A stretch of 64,000 bases of DNA from an uncultured Acidobacteriota bacterium (GTDB lineage Bacteria; Acidobacteriota; Blastocatellia; Pyrinomonadales; Pyrinomonadaceae), in contig CADEGD010000019.1 of NCBI GenBank assembly GCA_902826795.1, forward strand, positions 1 through 64,000, in the 5' to 3' direction. Positions within the stretch are counted from its first letter, which is position 1; each line of letters starts with the position of its first letter. This document shows, piece after piece, positions 34,688-44,817 of this stretch. The position numbers were made by a program, and so were the translations under genes. Below the pieces are notes generated by a model. The model saw only the letters and a program-made list of their open reading frames with translations. It was not told where the DNA came from and did no database searches.

Positions 34688-36250
34688 TCAGTTGTAGTGC
34701 GGGCGATCCGGAAGATTCATTTCATCGCGTATCCCATTTTCACTGAACCTTTTCGGATGCAACGGATCTATTCGCTCCGGTGTGGCCGGATCTCCATCGT
34801 GATCGATCGTTAGGCCCGTTGCAACCCGCTCACGAATATTGACCGAGCCAGAGTCGGTGGCGTCGGTTCCGCCGTACGTGCCGTCACGAAGCGTTCCATG
34901 CGTGTAATCCCACGCGTGTCCCATTTCGTGGTAAAGCCCGACGATAGGAGGCCGATCATTACCGCCCGATGTGACGCGAGAAGGATTGTAGCTGATTATT
35001 CCGTCAACGGCTGCGCCATTCTTCTTGTTCGCGGTGTCGTACCACGGCTGCGGTTTGCCCGCTACGCCGCGATCGGGGAACGTAGCGCCATTGCCGCCAG
35101 TGGTTTCCTTGATCGTGACAGTCTTACCGGTGCCATCGAAGGAGGCGAACATTTGGCGTCCGGTTGGGGAAGACCTTAACATCTCGAGATCGGCTTCAAC
35201 CCGTTCTTTAAATTCATCCGAACCCTCTACCACCACCTTCGATCCAACTGCCTTGCTCAGGTCAACGGTGACGACCGTGTTTTTGACCCCTTTGGAGCTT
35301 TTCTCTAAGGTGTCACCCTTTTCTGCATAGATCTTATTGTTACCTTTGTCGCCTTTGACATCATCATTGCCTTTACCGGCATACAGTGTGTCGTCTCCAT
35401 CGCCGCCGCTTAATTTGTCGTCGTCAAGGCCGCCAGACAGAATGTCGTTACCCTTGCCTCCGGTGACGGCGTCATTGCCCTTGCTGCCTTCGAGATAGTC
35501 GTTGCCGTCGCCGCCGTCGATGGTGTCTTCCCCGTCACCGCCGTATATCACGTCGTCTCCGCCGGCTCCGCTGAGGGTATCCTTTCCGGTCGAACCATTT
35601 GTATAATCACGGCCGTCACCACCATCGACGGTATCGTCGCCCGCTCCGGCCTCGATCGTATCCGCGCCGCCAGCCCCTTTGATATTATCTGCGCCGCCGC
35701 CGCCGTTTAGCTTATCGTCGCCTGCGCCGCCATCGATATCGTGACCCGTGGTCGAATCTTTGGCTACGGTGATCTCGTCATTACCGCCCTCGCCCTCTAA
35801 AGTGAGCTTGACGGTGACATTCTTATCGACCTGAATTACGTCATTTCCGTCCCCCGCCTTGATCACGAGGTTATCTTTGTCCTTGCCGGAGAATGTTTGC
35901 TTTTCGCCATTTACCGCGACAGTAACGTCCCCTGTTTTCGGGTCCTGAGTGATATTGATCTGATCATCCTTAGAGCCGGTCTGGATGATCGTCTTGTCGC
36001 CGGATTTCGTTACCGTTGCTTCTTTCGATAGTTTGTCCGCGCCAAATACCGACTCATACGCGTCCTTAATTTTCTCTTTGACCCAATCGACAACGCCTTC
36101 ATTATCTTTGAGTTTGCTATTCGCTCCCGCGATCTCATTGTCCAACGTTGCCGAGGCCTGCGTGACAGCGGCTTTCGGCTTATCCTTTACGGGTTCGCTG
36201 ACTGATGGAGTTGGGGCCTGTTTGCGGGCGACGTCGGCTACTTGGGACAT
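34688..36250 (-). CDS. RTX-type calcium-binding repeat protein with C-terminal M91 (NleD-like) zinc metallopeptidase domain
   Basis: The ATG at 36250 has AAGGAG eight bases upstream, so the longer frame to 36409 is rejected. The 520-residue product has no signal peptide. Residues about 20-130 are a charged N-terminal region. Residues about 131-312 are some 15 or more nonapeptide repeats of the RTX form GGxGxDxhx (such as GAGGADTIEAGAGDD and GGDGDDTLYAGKGND). Residues about 325-520 end in a peptidase domain with GLYHEMGHAWD (zinc ligands His441, His445; Glu442 catalytic) and NIRERVATG downstream, as in M91/NleD-like proteases. It could be a type I-secreted or otherwise exported protease toxin. 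No secretion genes are adjacent. Confidence 0.82.
   Translation of the reverse strand: MSQVADVARKQAPTPSVSEPVKDKPKAAVTQASATLDNEIAGANSKLKDNEGVVDWVKEKIKDAYESVFGADKLSKEATVTKSGDKTIIQTGSKDDQINITQDPKTGDVTVAVNGEKQTFSGKDKDNLVIKAGDGNDVIQVDKNVTVKLTLEGEGGNDEITVAKDSTTGHDIDGGAGDDKLNGGGGADNIKGAGGADTIEAGAGDDTVDGGDGRDYTNGSTGKDTLSGAGGDDVIYGGDGEDTIDGGDGNDYLEGSKGNDAVTGGKGNDILSGGLDDDKLSGGDGDDTLYAGKGNDDVKGDKGNNKIYAEKGDTLEKSSKGVKNTVVTVDLSKAVGSKVVVEGSDEFKERVEADLEMLRSSPTGRQMFASFDGTGKTVTIKETTGGNGATFPDRGVAGKPQPWYDTANKKNGAAVDGIISYNPSRVTSGGNDRPPIVGLYHEMGHAWDYTHGTLRDGTYGGTDATDSGSVNIRERVATGLTIDHDGDPATPERIDPLHPKRFSENGIRDEMNLPDRPHYN
35315..35860 (-). repeat. RTX nonapeptide repeat array
   Basis: The coding sequence for residues 131-312 of the RTX-M91 protein is a run of imperfect 27-base units. 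Each unit encodes Gly-Gly-x-Gly-x-Asp-x-hydrophobic-x, the calcium-binding parallel beta-roll motif. Confidence 0.85.
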
Positions 36251-36513
36251 ACTTGCTCTCCTTGAAAAACTTTCGTACCTCAAGTTATCGGAAGGACGTC
36301 GCGAAAAGTTGCCGAATTTTACCTCGGACAAAAACCGATTTAGCTCTCGTTGACGTTGAGGACGGCGAGGAAAGCCTCTTGTGGTAGGTACCTGACTCGT
36401 CAATAACATGAGATGAGAGTGAGGTTTCGGTGGTTCAAGTCAGTGACTAAAGATCGAGATTATACTGTCGTCGTCTTGACCATGCGAACCGGTGTCTTCG
36501 TCGATCTTTATCT
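36251..36513. other. Intergenic region upstream of the RTX-M91 gene
   Basis: About 260 bases between the RTX-M91 gene and the next minus-strand gene. The open frame extending from 36250 to 36409 lacks a ribosome-binding site and codes a basic, atypical peptide, so it is treated as 5' untranslated sequence. No structured element was seen. Confidence 0.45.
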
Positions 36514-37044
36514 TTAGAATTCCGAGATCGCGGTGACGATCCGCATCTCGTTTTCGTAACTATTGCCGAGCGGGATGTCTTCGCGCAGCCTCTGTTCGCT
36601 CACTCCGTGCAGGAATATGCCTTCTTGCAGCAAAGCGACGAAATGCGAAACATTGCCCTCATCGTCTTCCTTGGTTCGCACCCCGACACCGCAGAACTGA
36701 CTCGATGAACCCTCGATCACTTCCTTACTGAACACGAATTGCCAAGTAAAACTGTAATTGCCGGTCGCTTTATCAAACGCGTACACCTCACGGATGCTTC
36801 CGCGAAGTGCGTAGACGGACGTGATAACCGCAGGCAGGCCGACAACCCAGAGCAGCGAGGAATCGTACCAATTGCCAAGGCCAAAGAACGAGAAAATCAC
36901 TATTCCAATACACAACAGGCTCCCGGCGACGCAGAGAGCCATTAGGGCGGTCGGCCGTCGATCTTCGATGATCAACATTTCAGGCCTCGAAATGATCCGA
37001 AGCGAAACCGCAAAACTAAACATGTCTCTGATCTTTTGGATCAT
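36514..37044 (-). CDS. Small membrane protein of unknown function
   Basis: A 176-residue protein with two predicted membrane helices (ALMALCVAGSLLCIGIVIFSFFG and SLLWVVGLPAVITSVYALRG), preceded by a basic cytoplasmic segment and followed by a soluble beta-rich tail that begins IREVYAFDKATGNYSFTWQFVF. The tail resembles photosystem-assembly or PH-like domains found in cyanobacteria and other phyla, but I cannot name a family. It is located downstream of lepA on the same strand, 80 bases away; a short 6-bp hairpin (37061-37066 with 37073-37078) lies between them. Confidence 0.65.
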   Translation of the reverse strand: MIQKIRDMFSFAVSLRIISRPEMLIIEDRRPTALMALCVAGSLLCIGIVIFSFFGLGNWYDSSLLWVVGLPAVITSVYALRGSIREVYAFDKATGNYSFTWQFVFSKEVIEGSSSQFCGVGVRTKEDDEGNVSHFVALLQEGIFLHGVSEQRLREDIPLGNSYENEMRIVTAISEF

Positions 37045-37124
37045 AGTGAGGTATTGGAAGGACTCGTGGGATCGAGTCTATGGGGTCTTTAAATTCACCG
37101 CAAGATTAGTGTGACGACTTTCGC

Positions 37125-38927
<1,803 letters not shown>

Positions 38928-39086
38928 AGCCAAAGGCAATCTATTACAATAGCAGAACACCGGAATCCTTGCATCAAAACGGTCTTAAAACCGATTTTCG
39001 TTGTCTAACCTATTGTCTTTTGGTATATTTATTGCTCCTGAACAATATCGCAAAAATTTGTATTATTTGAATACAGGAGAATATCT

Positions 39087-39518
39087 ATGAGACACGAATA
39101 CGATAGAGATGACGCTCACGTCAGCACTAAATTGACTTATCTTTTGATCGGCGGCGGCATTGGCGCCGTCATTGCTCTGCTGTTCGCGCCGAAGTCGGGC
39201 CACGAGCTACGCGGCGATATTGCTGACGCTACACGAAAAGGTATCGAAAAGAGTAGGGAAACGGCTTCCCACCTTCAGGAAAAGGCCGGCGAGTATTATG
39301 AGGTCGGCCGTGAGCGGGCTTCCGAGTATTACCACAATGCGCAGGAAAAGGCGGGTGAATTGGCGGAAAAGGCACGTTCCGCGGCCGCTACCACCGCTAA
39401 CCCTTTCACCGCAGCTGTCGAAGCCGGCAAGGAAGCTTACATCGCTGAAAAGCGGAAGGGCGAAGCTAAGTCGATCACCGAAGGCCGCCCGAGCTATCCG
39501 GTAAAGGAAGAGAACTAG
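39087..39518 (+). CDS. YtxH-domain protein
   Basis: A 143-residue protein. It has one N-terminal membrane helix (KLTYLLIGGGIGAVIALLFAPKSGHELR), the exact YtxH motif with the conserved APKSG. A long amphipathic, Ala/Glu/Lys-rich helical tail follows with repeats such as KSRETASHLQEKAGEYYEVGRERASEYY, resembling late-embryogenesis-abundant or apolipoprotein-like sequence. YtxH proteins are stress-associated and of unknown mechanism. CAGGAGAAT precedes the ATG. Seven bases separate it from the next gene, so the two are one operon. Confidence 0.88.
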   Translation: MRHEYDRDDAHVSTKLTYLLIGGGIGAVIALLFAPKSGHELRGDIADATRKGIEKSRETASHLQEKAGEYYEVGRERASEYYHNAQEKAGELAEKARSAAATTANPFTAAVEAGKEAYIAEKRKGEAKSITEGRPSYPVKEEN

Positions 39519-39525
39519 AGCAATC

Positions 39526-40065
39526 ATGAATGCAAGCGACCCGCAGTTTTGGATGATGATCGCTTCGATCATCATCGCAATTTGCTTCATCGTGATGGCA
39601 GCCGCGTTCGTTAGCGTTTTGCTAACGCTTCGACGTGTAACGGCGACTGTCCATCGCGTCGAGGAACGCGTTGAACCGCTGATCCGGCAGGTTAATGCGA
39701 TCAGCGTCCAGGGCCGCGAGATATCGGTGCAGTTCAGCGAGGTTGCGGTCAACCTCGCGACAGCTACGAAACATCTTTCCGACTCGACCGAGCTGATCAA
39801 GGAAGAGGTTGCCGAGTTGCGGACGCTCGTCTCCTCAACCGCGCTGGTCGCTCGCGATAAGGTAGAAATGGTTTCGCACTCGATCGACCGTACGCATTCT
39901 CAGGTGCTCGATACGACGGAATTCGTACAGCAAAAGATCGTCGTTCCGGCTCGCGAGATCGCGGCCGTCATGGCTGGTGTAAGAAAAGGCCTGGAAGTTC
40001 TTTTCGCTCCGGCTCCCAAGCAGATTGACCGCGCTTATATGGACGACGACATGTTCATCGGTTAA
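39526..40065 (+). CDS. DUF948-like membrane-anchored coiled-coil protein
   Basis: A 179-residue protein with a single N-terminal membrane helix (FWMMIASIIIAICFIVMAAAFVSVLLTLRRV) followed by a long helical region of heptad-like hydrophobic spacing (TATVHRVEERVEPLIRQVNAISVQGREISVQFSEV). This is the DUF948 arrangement, often paired with YtxH as here. The role is presumably structural or stress-related at the inner membrane, and is inferred from pairing. It is followed by a strong hairpin. Confidence 0.78.
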   Translation: MNASDPQFWMMIASIIIAICFIVMAAAFVSVLLTLRRVTATVHRVEERVEPLIRQVNAISVQGREISVQFSEVAVNLATATKHLSDSTELIKEEVAELRTLVSSTALVARDKVEMVSHSIDRTHSQVLDTTEFVQQKIVVPAREIAAVMAGVRKGLEVLFAPAPKQIDRAYMDDDMFIG

Positions 40066-40088
40066 GTCATCAACCACTCATACAAACT

Positions 40089-40120
40089 AGAAGGGCGGAT
40101 CACATTCGATCCGCCCTTCT
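40089..40120. terminator. Strong hairpin after the YtxH/DUF948 operon
   Basis: A perfect 13-bp stem (AGAAGGGCGGATC, 40089-40101, with its complement at 40108-40120) around a 6-base loop, then TCTTGC. The U-tract is weak on both sides but the stem sits between convergent genes and probably serves both. Confidence 0.7.
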
Positions 40121-40141
40121 TCTTGCTCGATATAACCAGAG

Positions 40142-40762
40142 CTAGCCTTTAACAAATACTAGCTTCGAAGTCTGAGCACCGCGAGGCGTGGTTGCTTCGC
40201 GGTCGACGGTCAAAGTAGTACCGTCGGCTGAAAGCTTCCACGTTTCCTTCACAGTAGTCGTGATCTCACCCATCGGACCCGTAAAGCTGCGCGTATTCGA
40301 AAGTTTTAGCGATCCATCTGTCTCGACAGCGGCCTTGTAGATGACCGGTATCTTGCCGTTAGGCCCGTCCATTTCGACCTTCGTTTCCTTACCTTCCAGC
40401 GAATAAGTAACCGAGCCGTCGCCCATCATTCCAAAGCCGCGTCCGCCAAATCCACGAGGCGGGCCGCCAGCCGGCGGGCCTCCCATGGGTGGTTGTCCGG
40501 CTCCAGGGGGCATGTTTGTAGGTGGTTGTCCGGCTCCGGCGGGCATGCTTGCGGGCGGATTCCGCTTCGATTCGGTATCGACCTTGAGGTCTTTCGCGGT
40601 TTGAGCGACGGTCAGCGTAATCGAATCGACCCGCATCGGCCCTTCGAATGTAGATTTCGCGGCGTCCAGCTTCCATACGCCGGAGTAGTTTGCCTTGCCT
40701 TGAGCAAGTGAGGCCATCGCCATCATCGAAATGGCGAACAGCGCAAGCGATAGCTTTTTCAT
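40142..40762 (-). CDS. Secreted Gly/Pro-rich protein of unknown function
   Basis: A 206-residue protein from ATG 40762 with AGGGAGA nearby and a signal peptide MKKLSLALFAISMMAMASLAQ. The mature N-terminus NYSGVWKLDAAKSTFEGP and the end WKLSADGTTLTVDREATTPRGAQTSKLVFVKG suggest a lipocalin-like or avidin-like beta barrel of the type seen in many uncharacterised acidobacterial secreted proteins. In the middle lies a low-complexity segment of repeated M-P-P-G-A-G-Q-P-P units followed by GGPPRGFGGRGFGMMG. Function unknown. Confidence 0.7.
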   Translation of the reverse strand: MKKLSLALFAISMMAMASLAQGKANYSGVWKLDAAKSTFEGPMRVDSITLTVAQTAKDLKVDTESKRNPPASMPAGAGQPPTNMPPGAGQPPMGGPPAGGPPRGFGGRGFGMMGDGSVTYSLEGKETKVEMDGPNGKIPVIYKAAVETDGSLKLSNTRSFTGPMGEITTTVKETWKLSADGTTLTVDREATTPRGAQTSKLVFVKG

Positions 40763-40864
40763 AACGATCTCCCTGAAGTGCAAATAAAAAGATTCCGAAT
40801 CGCTTAGACGTTAACTTTAACGAATTAGTTTTTCGGAATCTGCAAAGAAATGTAAACCCGACCA

Positions 40865-42877
40865 CTATGCCCTCGGTCCCTTGCCTAGATAAACGCCGGC
40901 GACGCCGACAATAAGTCCGACGAGGAACATCCCAACTTCGAACGTATATACTGTCTCACGCGTGAGCGCGGGGAAAAGATGCAGTATCAAGTCGGCTACG
41001 AATGAAAAGGCCGTGATGCCTAAGCCAAATCCCGATACCAAGAATCCTATCGAGGCTATTGCAAGAAAGCTATTCGTTTTCTTATCTTCCAAACCATTGC
41101 CGGTGAGATTGCTTCGGCTGTAGCTATATCCAAAATAGATCGCAAAACCGAACAAAAGCCAGACCGCGAACCGCGTCCAGTTTGAAACTCCGAGCTCGGT
41201 CATCAAGTATAGACACGACAACAGCCCAAGCACCGGGATCAGAGATAGTTTTTTGGTCAGGCTCAAGAACAAAAGAGTTCCGGCGACGATCAGGAACAAG
41301 ATCATTGGTATCTTGTGTGAGAAGGCACCCCAGGTCGATTCGCCCTCAGCCCGCGTGAGAGTCAAGAAGTCGTTAAGAAAGGTCGGGTTGAAATAGTAAA
41401 CAGTGGCGAGAACCGCGATCAAAATTATTGGCAGCAACACCTGCGAGCTTACATATGGCACGAAGCGCGTTCCGCTCTCTTTGAATTCTTTGTCCTTGAA
41501 CAGTACGCCGGCGCAAACAACGACAAAGGCAAACAGCGTTCCGATGCTGGCGAGGTCCGTTACTTCGGTCAAATTCATGAACAAAGCGGGAATCGCAACC
41601 ACAAGTCCGGTGATGATAGTCGCGAACCATGGCGTCTTAAACTTGGGATGGATCGAAGAAAAGACTTTTGGCAAAAGTCCGTCACGGCTCATTGCCATCC
41701 AGATGCGAGGCTGGCCGATCTGAAAGACCAGGAACACGGTCGCCAACGCGACGACGGCACTTACCGCGATGATGCCCGCAACCCACGGCAGATTCGCACC
41801 TTCCGGACCGAAAACGAACGCTAGCGGATCACCCACATCGAGCAGCTTATAGCTGACCATTCCCGTAAGAACCAGGGCGATGGCGATATATAGTATCGTG
41901 CAAATAACGAGCGAAAGTATGATCGCGATCGGAAGATCTCGGCGTGGATTCTTGCATTCCTCGGCAGTCGTCGAGAGTGCATCGAAACCGATGTAGGCAA
42001 AGAACACGGCCGAAACACCCTTCAGAACGCCTTCGACGCCGTTAGGAGCAAATGGCGACCAGTTCGCGGGATTAACATAATTTAGGCCTAGGAAAATTAC
42101 CAGCAATATGATCGCGATTTTAAGGATTGTCAGTGTCGTCGAGGCAAACTTTGATTCGCGAATGCCTATAAATACCAGGGTCGTAATAACAACCACGATC
42201 AGTAGAGCCGGCAGATCCGCAACTAGCGGCATGCTTCCAAGCTTGGGAGCATTAAACCATGCAAGATATCCGTCAAGCTGACCGCACGAGACCGCGGCGT
42301 CTGCACTTGCGCATGCCGCAGTCAGCGAATCCACTGTAGCACCGCCCGCAACGGCTTCATTCACGGCCGCGAATCCACGGCGGGCCGTCAGGAAATCCAT
42401 CGTAAAATGCAAAGGTATATTTATGTTATAGCCCTTTAGAAGCCCCGTAAAATAATCGCTCCAGGATATGGCCACGGCGATGTTTCCGATCGCATATTCG
42501 ACGATCAGATCCCAGCCGATGATCCATGCAATAAACTCACCCATCGACGCATAGGCGTATGTGTATGCCGAGCCCGCCACAGGTATTCGCGACGCAAACT
42601 CCGCATAGCAAAGCGCCGAAAATCCGCACGCGAAGGCAGTAAACACGAAGAGCAAAGCGACCGCGGGTCCGCCGTTGTAAGAGGCCTTTCCGACCATCGC
42701 AAAGATGCCCGCGCCGATGATGGCTGCGATTCCCATCAACGTCAGATCGAAAACGCCTAGTGTCCTTCGCAGCCCGTGAGTCTGCTCGCTCGATTCAGGA
42801 TTGTGATCGCCGAGCCCTGCAGCAGCGTCAACCTGGATCTGTGAAATGGATTTCGTGCGGAATAGAGAAGTGCTCAT
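40865..42877 (-). CDS. APC-superfamily amino acid permease (cationic-amino-acid-transporter type)
   Basis: A 670-residue inner-membrane protein with about 14 membrane segments. The start ATG 42877 (MSTSLFRTKS) is chosen over an upstream frame. Family markers: GVFDLTLMGIAAIIGAGIFAMVG in TM1, CYAEFASRIPVAGSAYTYAYASMGEFIAWIIGWDLIVEYAIGN in TM2-3, and FFAYIGFDALSTTAEECKNPRRDLPIAI in TM6. An extracytoplasmic insertion (about residues 160-220, with Cys, Ala and Asp-rich TAACASADAAVSCGQLDG) is longer than usual. Import of an amino acid, probably cationic, is inferred. Confidence 0.92.
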   Translation of the reverse strand: MSTSLFRTKSISQIQVDAAAGLGDHNPESSEQTHGLRRTLGVFDLTLMGIAAIIGAGIFAMVGKASYNGGPAVALLFVFTAFACGFSALCYAEFASRIPVAGSAYTYAYASMGEFIAWIIGWDLIVEYAIGNIAVAISWSDYFTGLLKGYNINIPLHFTMDFLTARRGFAAVNEAVAGGATVDSLTAACASADAAVSCGQLDGYLAWFNAPKLGSMPLVADLPALLIVVVITTLVFIGIRESKFASTTLTILKIAIILLVIFLGLNYVNPANWSPFAPNGVEGVLKGVSAVFFAYIGFDALSTTAEECKNPRRDLPIAIILSLVICTILYIAIALVLTGMVSYKLLDVGDPLAFVFGPEGANLPWVAGIIAVSAVVALATVFLVFQIGQPRIWMAMSRDGLLPKVFSSIHPKFKTPWFATIITGLVVAIPALFMNLTEVTDLASIGTLFAFVVVCAGVLFKDKEFKESGTRFVPYVSSQVLLPIILIAVLATVYYFNPTFLNDFLTLTRAEGESTWGAFSHKIPMILFLIVAGTLLFLSLTKKLSLIPVLGLLSCLYLMTELGVSNWTRFAVWLLFGFAIYFGYSYSRSNLTGNGLEDKKTNSFLAIASIGFLVSGFGLGITAFSFVADLILHLFPALTRETVYTFEVGMFLVGLIVGVAGVYLGKGPRA

Positions 42878-43125
42878 AAGTCGCGTTTCGTAATGTTTTC
42901 GGATTTCGTGCGAAACGCACAAGCGGCGGAACGCTCGATTTGGTCCGCAAAATAAAGGGCGAACCGTGCTCCCGTTCCAACTAGCGAATTTTGAACGAAA
43001 AAAAGTTAACTTGCAATGGAAGCCGGCGGCTATTCGGCGTTTATGGTATTCAAAAGCGTAACTTGTAAGGCAAAAGGCCGGCCCCGAGCGGTAACTTTAT
43101 TGCAGTTGGTGTATCCCGAATTAGG
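42878..43125. other. Divergent intergenic region
   Basis: About 250 bases between the divergent permease gene and the unknown gene at 43126. A weak frame continues from the permease to 42922, and AAAAAAGTTAAC occurs near 43000. No confident promoter or structure was identified. Confidence 0.4.
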
Positions 43126-43926
43126 ATGAAAGGCTCGCCGATCTATCAGAACCTGACCACGTCGTTCGTCGACCTCTCGATGCTCGTGCGATTCCTCCGC
43201 GATCGCCGGTTTACGGGTACGGTGAAGGTCGAATGGGAAGGTTATGACGGTGAGATATTCTTTACGCGATCGCCGCGGCTGCACGCCCGCGAATACGACC
43301 GGTCCATCGGCCGCATCGCACAGGGTCAAAACGCTTTTCGCCGCATCTTGCAGCGTTCGCGACGGCCTTCCGGCAAGATCCACATCCTGAAAAACGATCC
43401 GGACAGAACGGCTGACGTATTGAGGAAGCCCTTCGTCGATAAACGCATCGCCGCTCAGGCCCGCTCGATTGTTTCTGGGAAGTGTGACCAGATCGCTCCG
43501 GTGATGAAGCCGGTCGCGACGCCAAAGCTGCCAAGCGTCGGGCGGCGGACGAAAGCCGCGCTGCTCGCGACGGACTTGCTGCTTTCATTCAAGGAAGCAT
43601 TCAAGTCTACAAAGATCAGTTTCGATACGGCCTTTGCTGTCGCCTGTGGATTTAAGGCGGACGAGTTTCCGTTCCTCGACCCGGACTGCAACGATTTTAG
43701 CTTTTTCAAAGACGAAATATTCATCGGCAATAATATTGATCCGCTAGAGCTTTTTGACGGCATCACGTCGGCACTAAGTCATATCATCACGCGTCTGGCC
43801 GAGGAAAAACGTTTTCTCACTTCGGTCGTGTTCCTTCGCCACCGCCTGCAGCTTCACATCTCCGAGCGAAACGACGATTACCGCGATCTGCGGCTGACCT
43901 TTATCGTCGATCGGCTGCTTCGTTAG
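43126..43926 (+). CDS. Cytoplasmic protein of unknown function (DUF4388/PATAN-like N-terminus)
   Basis: A 266-residue soluble protein with no signal peptide. The N-terminal 90 residues (FVDLSMLVRFLRDRRFTGTVKVEWEGYDGEIFFTRSPRLHAREYD) resemble a DUF4388/PATAN-like domain: a helix with a following strand pair in which 'F.G.v.v...g..g.I.F..G' is typical. The C-terminal half is helical (KAALLATDLLLSFKEAF; ELFDGITSALSHIITRLAEEKRFL). DUF4388 domains are found in Acidobacteriota and in gliding or signalling proteins of Myxococcota. It stands alone. The ATG has AGG directly in front, which is too close to be a good ribosome-binding site. Confidence 0.6.
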   Translation: MKGSPIYQNLTTSFVDLSMLVRFLRDRRFTGTVKVEWEGYDGEIFFTRSPRLHAREYDRSIGRIAQGQNAFRRILQRSRRPSGKIHILKNDPDRTADVLRKPFVDKRIAAQARSIVSGKCDQIAPVMKPVATPKLPSVGRRTKAALLATDLLLSFKEAFKSTKISFDTAFAVACGFKADEFPFLDPDCNDFSFFKDEIFIGNNIDPLELFDGITSALSHIITRLAEEKRFLTSVVFLRHRLQLHISERNDDYRDLRLTFIVDRLLR

Positions 43927-43969
43927 CTTTGGGTCTGCAACTCGACGCGATTTTCAGTAGAATCGATCC

Positions 43970-44242
43970 ATGGACTGGAAGATTCTCGGTACCGCATTCG
44001 TCACGCTTTTTCTCGCCGAACTCGGCGATAAAACTCAACTCGCGATCATCACGATGTCGGCCAAGACCGAATCGAAGCTCGCCGTTTTCATCGGAGCAAG
44101 TCTCGCCCTCGTCGTTGTTTCGCTGCTCGCCGTCTTGTTCGGCGGACTGTTGACGCAATTTGTCCCGACCGAATGGCTCCAACGCATCGTCGCTGTTGCG
44201 TTTATCGTGATCGGGATATTGATGCTGTTTGGGAAACTCTAA
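43970..44242 (+). CDS. GDT1/TMEM165 (UPF0016)-type membrane protein
   Basis: A 90-residue protein with three predicted membrane helices. The conserved motif is LAELGDKTQLAI, the E-x-G-D-K-T signature of GDT1 transporters, which move Mn2+ and Ca2+. Most GDT1 proteins have two such repeats (about 200 residues); this one has only one, so it would need to dimerise if it works as a transporter. A one-repeat form is known in the family. It is separated from the unknown gene upstream by about 44 bases. Confidence 0.85.
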   Translation: MDWKILGTAFVTLFLAELGDKTQLAIITMSAKTESKLAVFIGASLALVVVSLLAVLFGGLLTQFVPTEWLQRIVAVAFIVIGILMLFGKL

Positions 44243-44250
44243 GCTCTGAA

Positions 44251-44816
44251 ATGCCAAATAGCGAACTTATCATTTATCAATCCGACGACGGCTTCACGCG
44301 TCTCGAAACCCGCCTCGAAGACGAGACGGTTTGGTTAACTCAGGCGCAGCTGGCTGAGTTGTTTCAAAAGAGCAGGGTAACTATCACAGAACATGTAGGT
44401 AATATTTTCAAGGAGGGCGAGCTCGAAGAATGGGCAGTATGTCGGAAATTCCGACATACTGCCGCGGACGGTAAGTCTTACGAAACCAACTACTACAATC
44501 TCGACGTCATTATCTCTGTTGGTTATCGAGTAAAAAGCCTTCAGGGTACGCGGTTTCGGCAATGGGCGACGGCCCGGCTTCGCGAGTACATCGTAAAGGG
44601 ATTTACGATGAACGACGAACTGCTCAAAAACGGGCGGCGGCAATTATTTCGATGAACTTCTCGAACGCATTCGCGACATCCGTTCTTCCGAGAAGGTATT
44701 TTGGCGAAAGGTTCTCGAAATATTCTCAACAAGCATCGATTACGATTCCAAGTCACAACCCGCGATCACCTTTTTTCAAACCGTTCAAAAACAAAATCGT
44801 CGTTAGGTGTCTCGGG
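44251..44816 (+). pseudogene. RhuM-like gene, frameshifted and truncated
   Basis: The intact N-terminal part (44251-44655) reads ELIIYQSDDGFTRLETRLEDETVWLTQAQLAELFQ...HVGNIFKEGELEEWAVCRKFRHTAADGK...YYNLDVIISVGYRV, the RhuM family N-terminus. At the GGGCGGCGGC run near 44632-44641 one extra base shifts the frame to NYFDELLERIRDIRSSEKVFWRKVLEIF, and a second extra A near 44789 shifts it again to QNKIVV, both typical RhuM. The remaining third of the family sequence is absent where the convergent DHH gene ends. The frames were read by eye; sequencing error in two runs is an alternative, but the missing 3' end argues for decay. Confidence 0.85.
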
Positions 44817-44817
44817 C

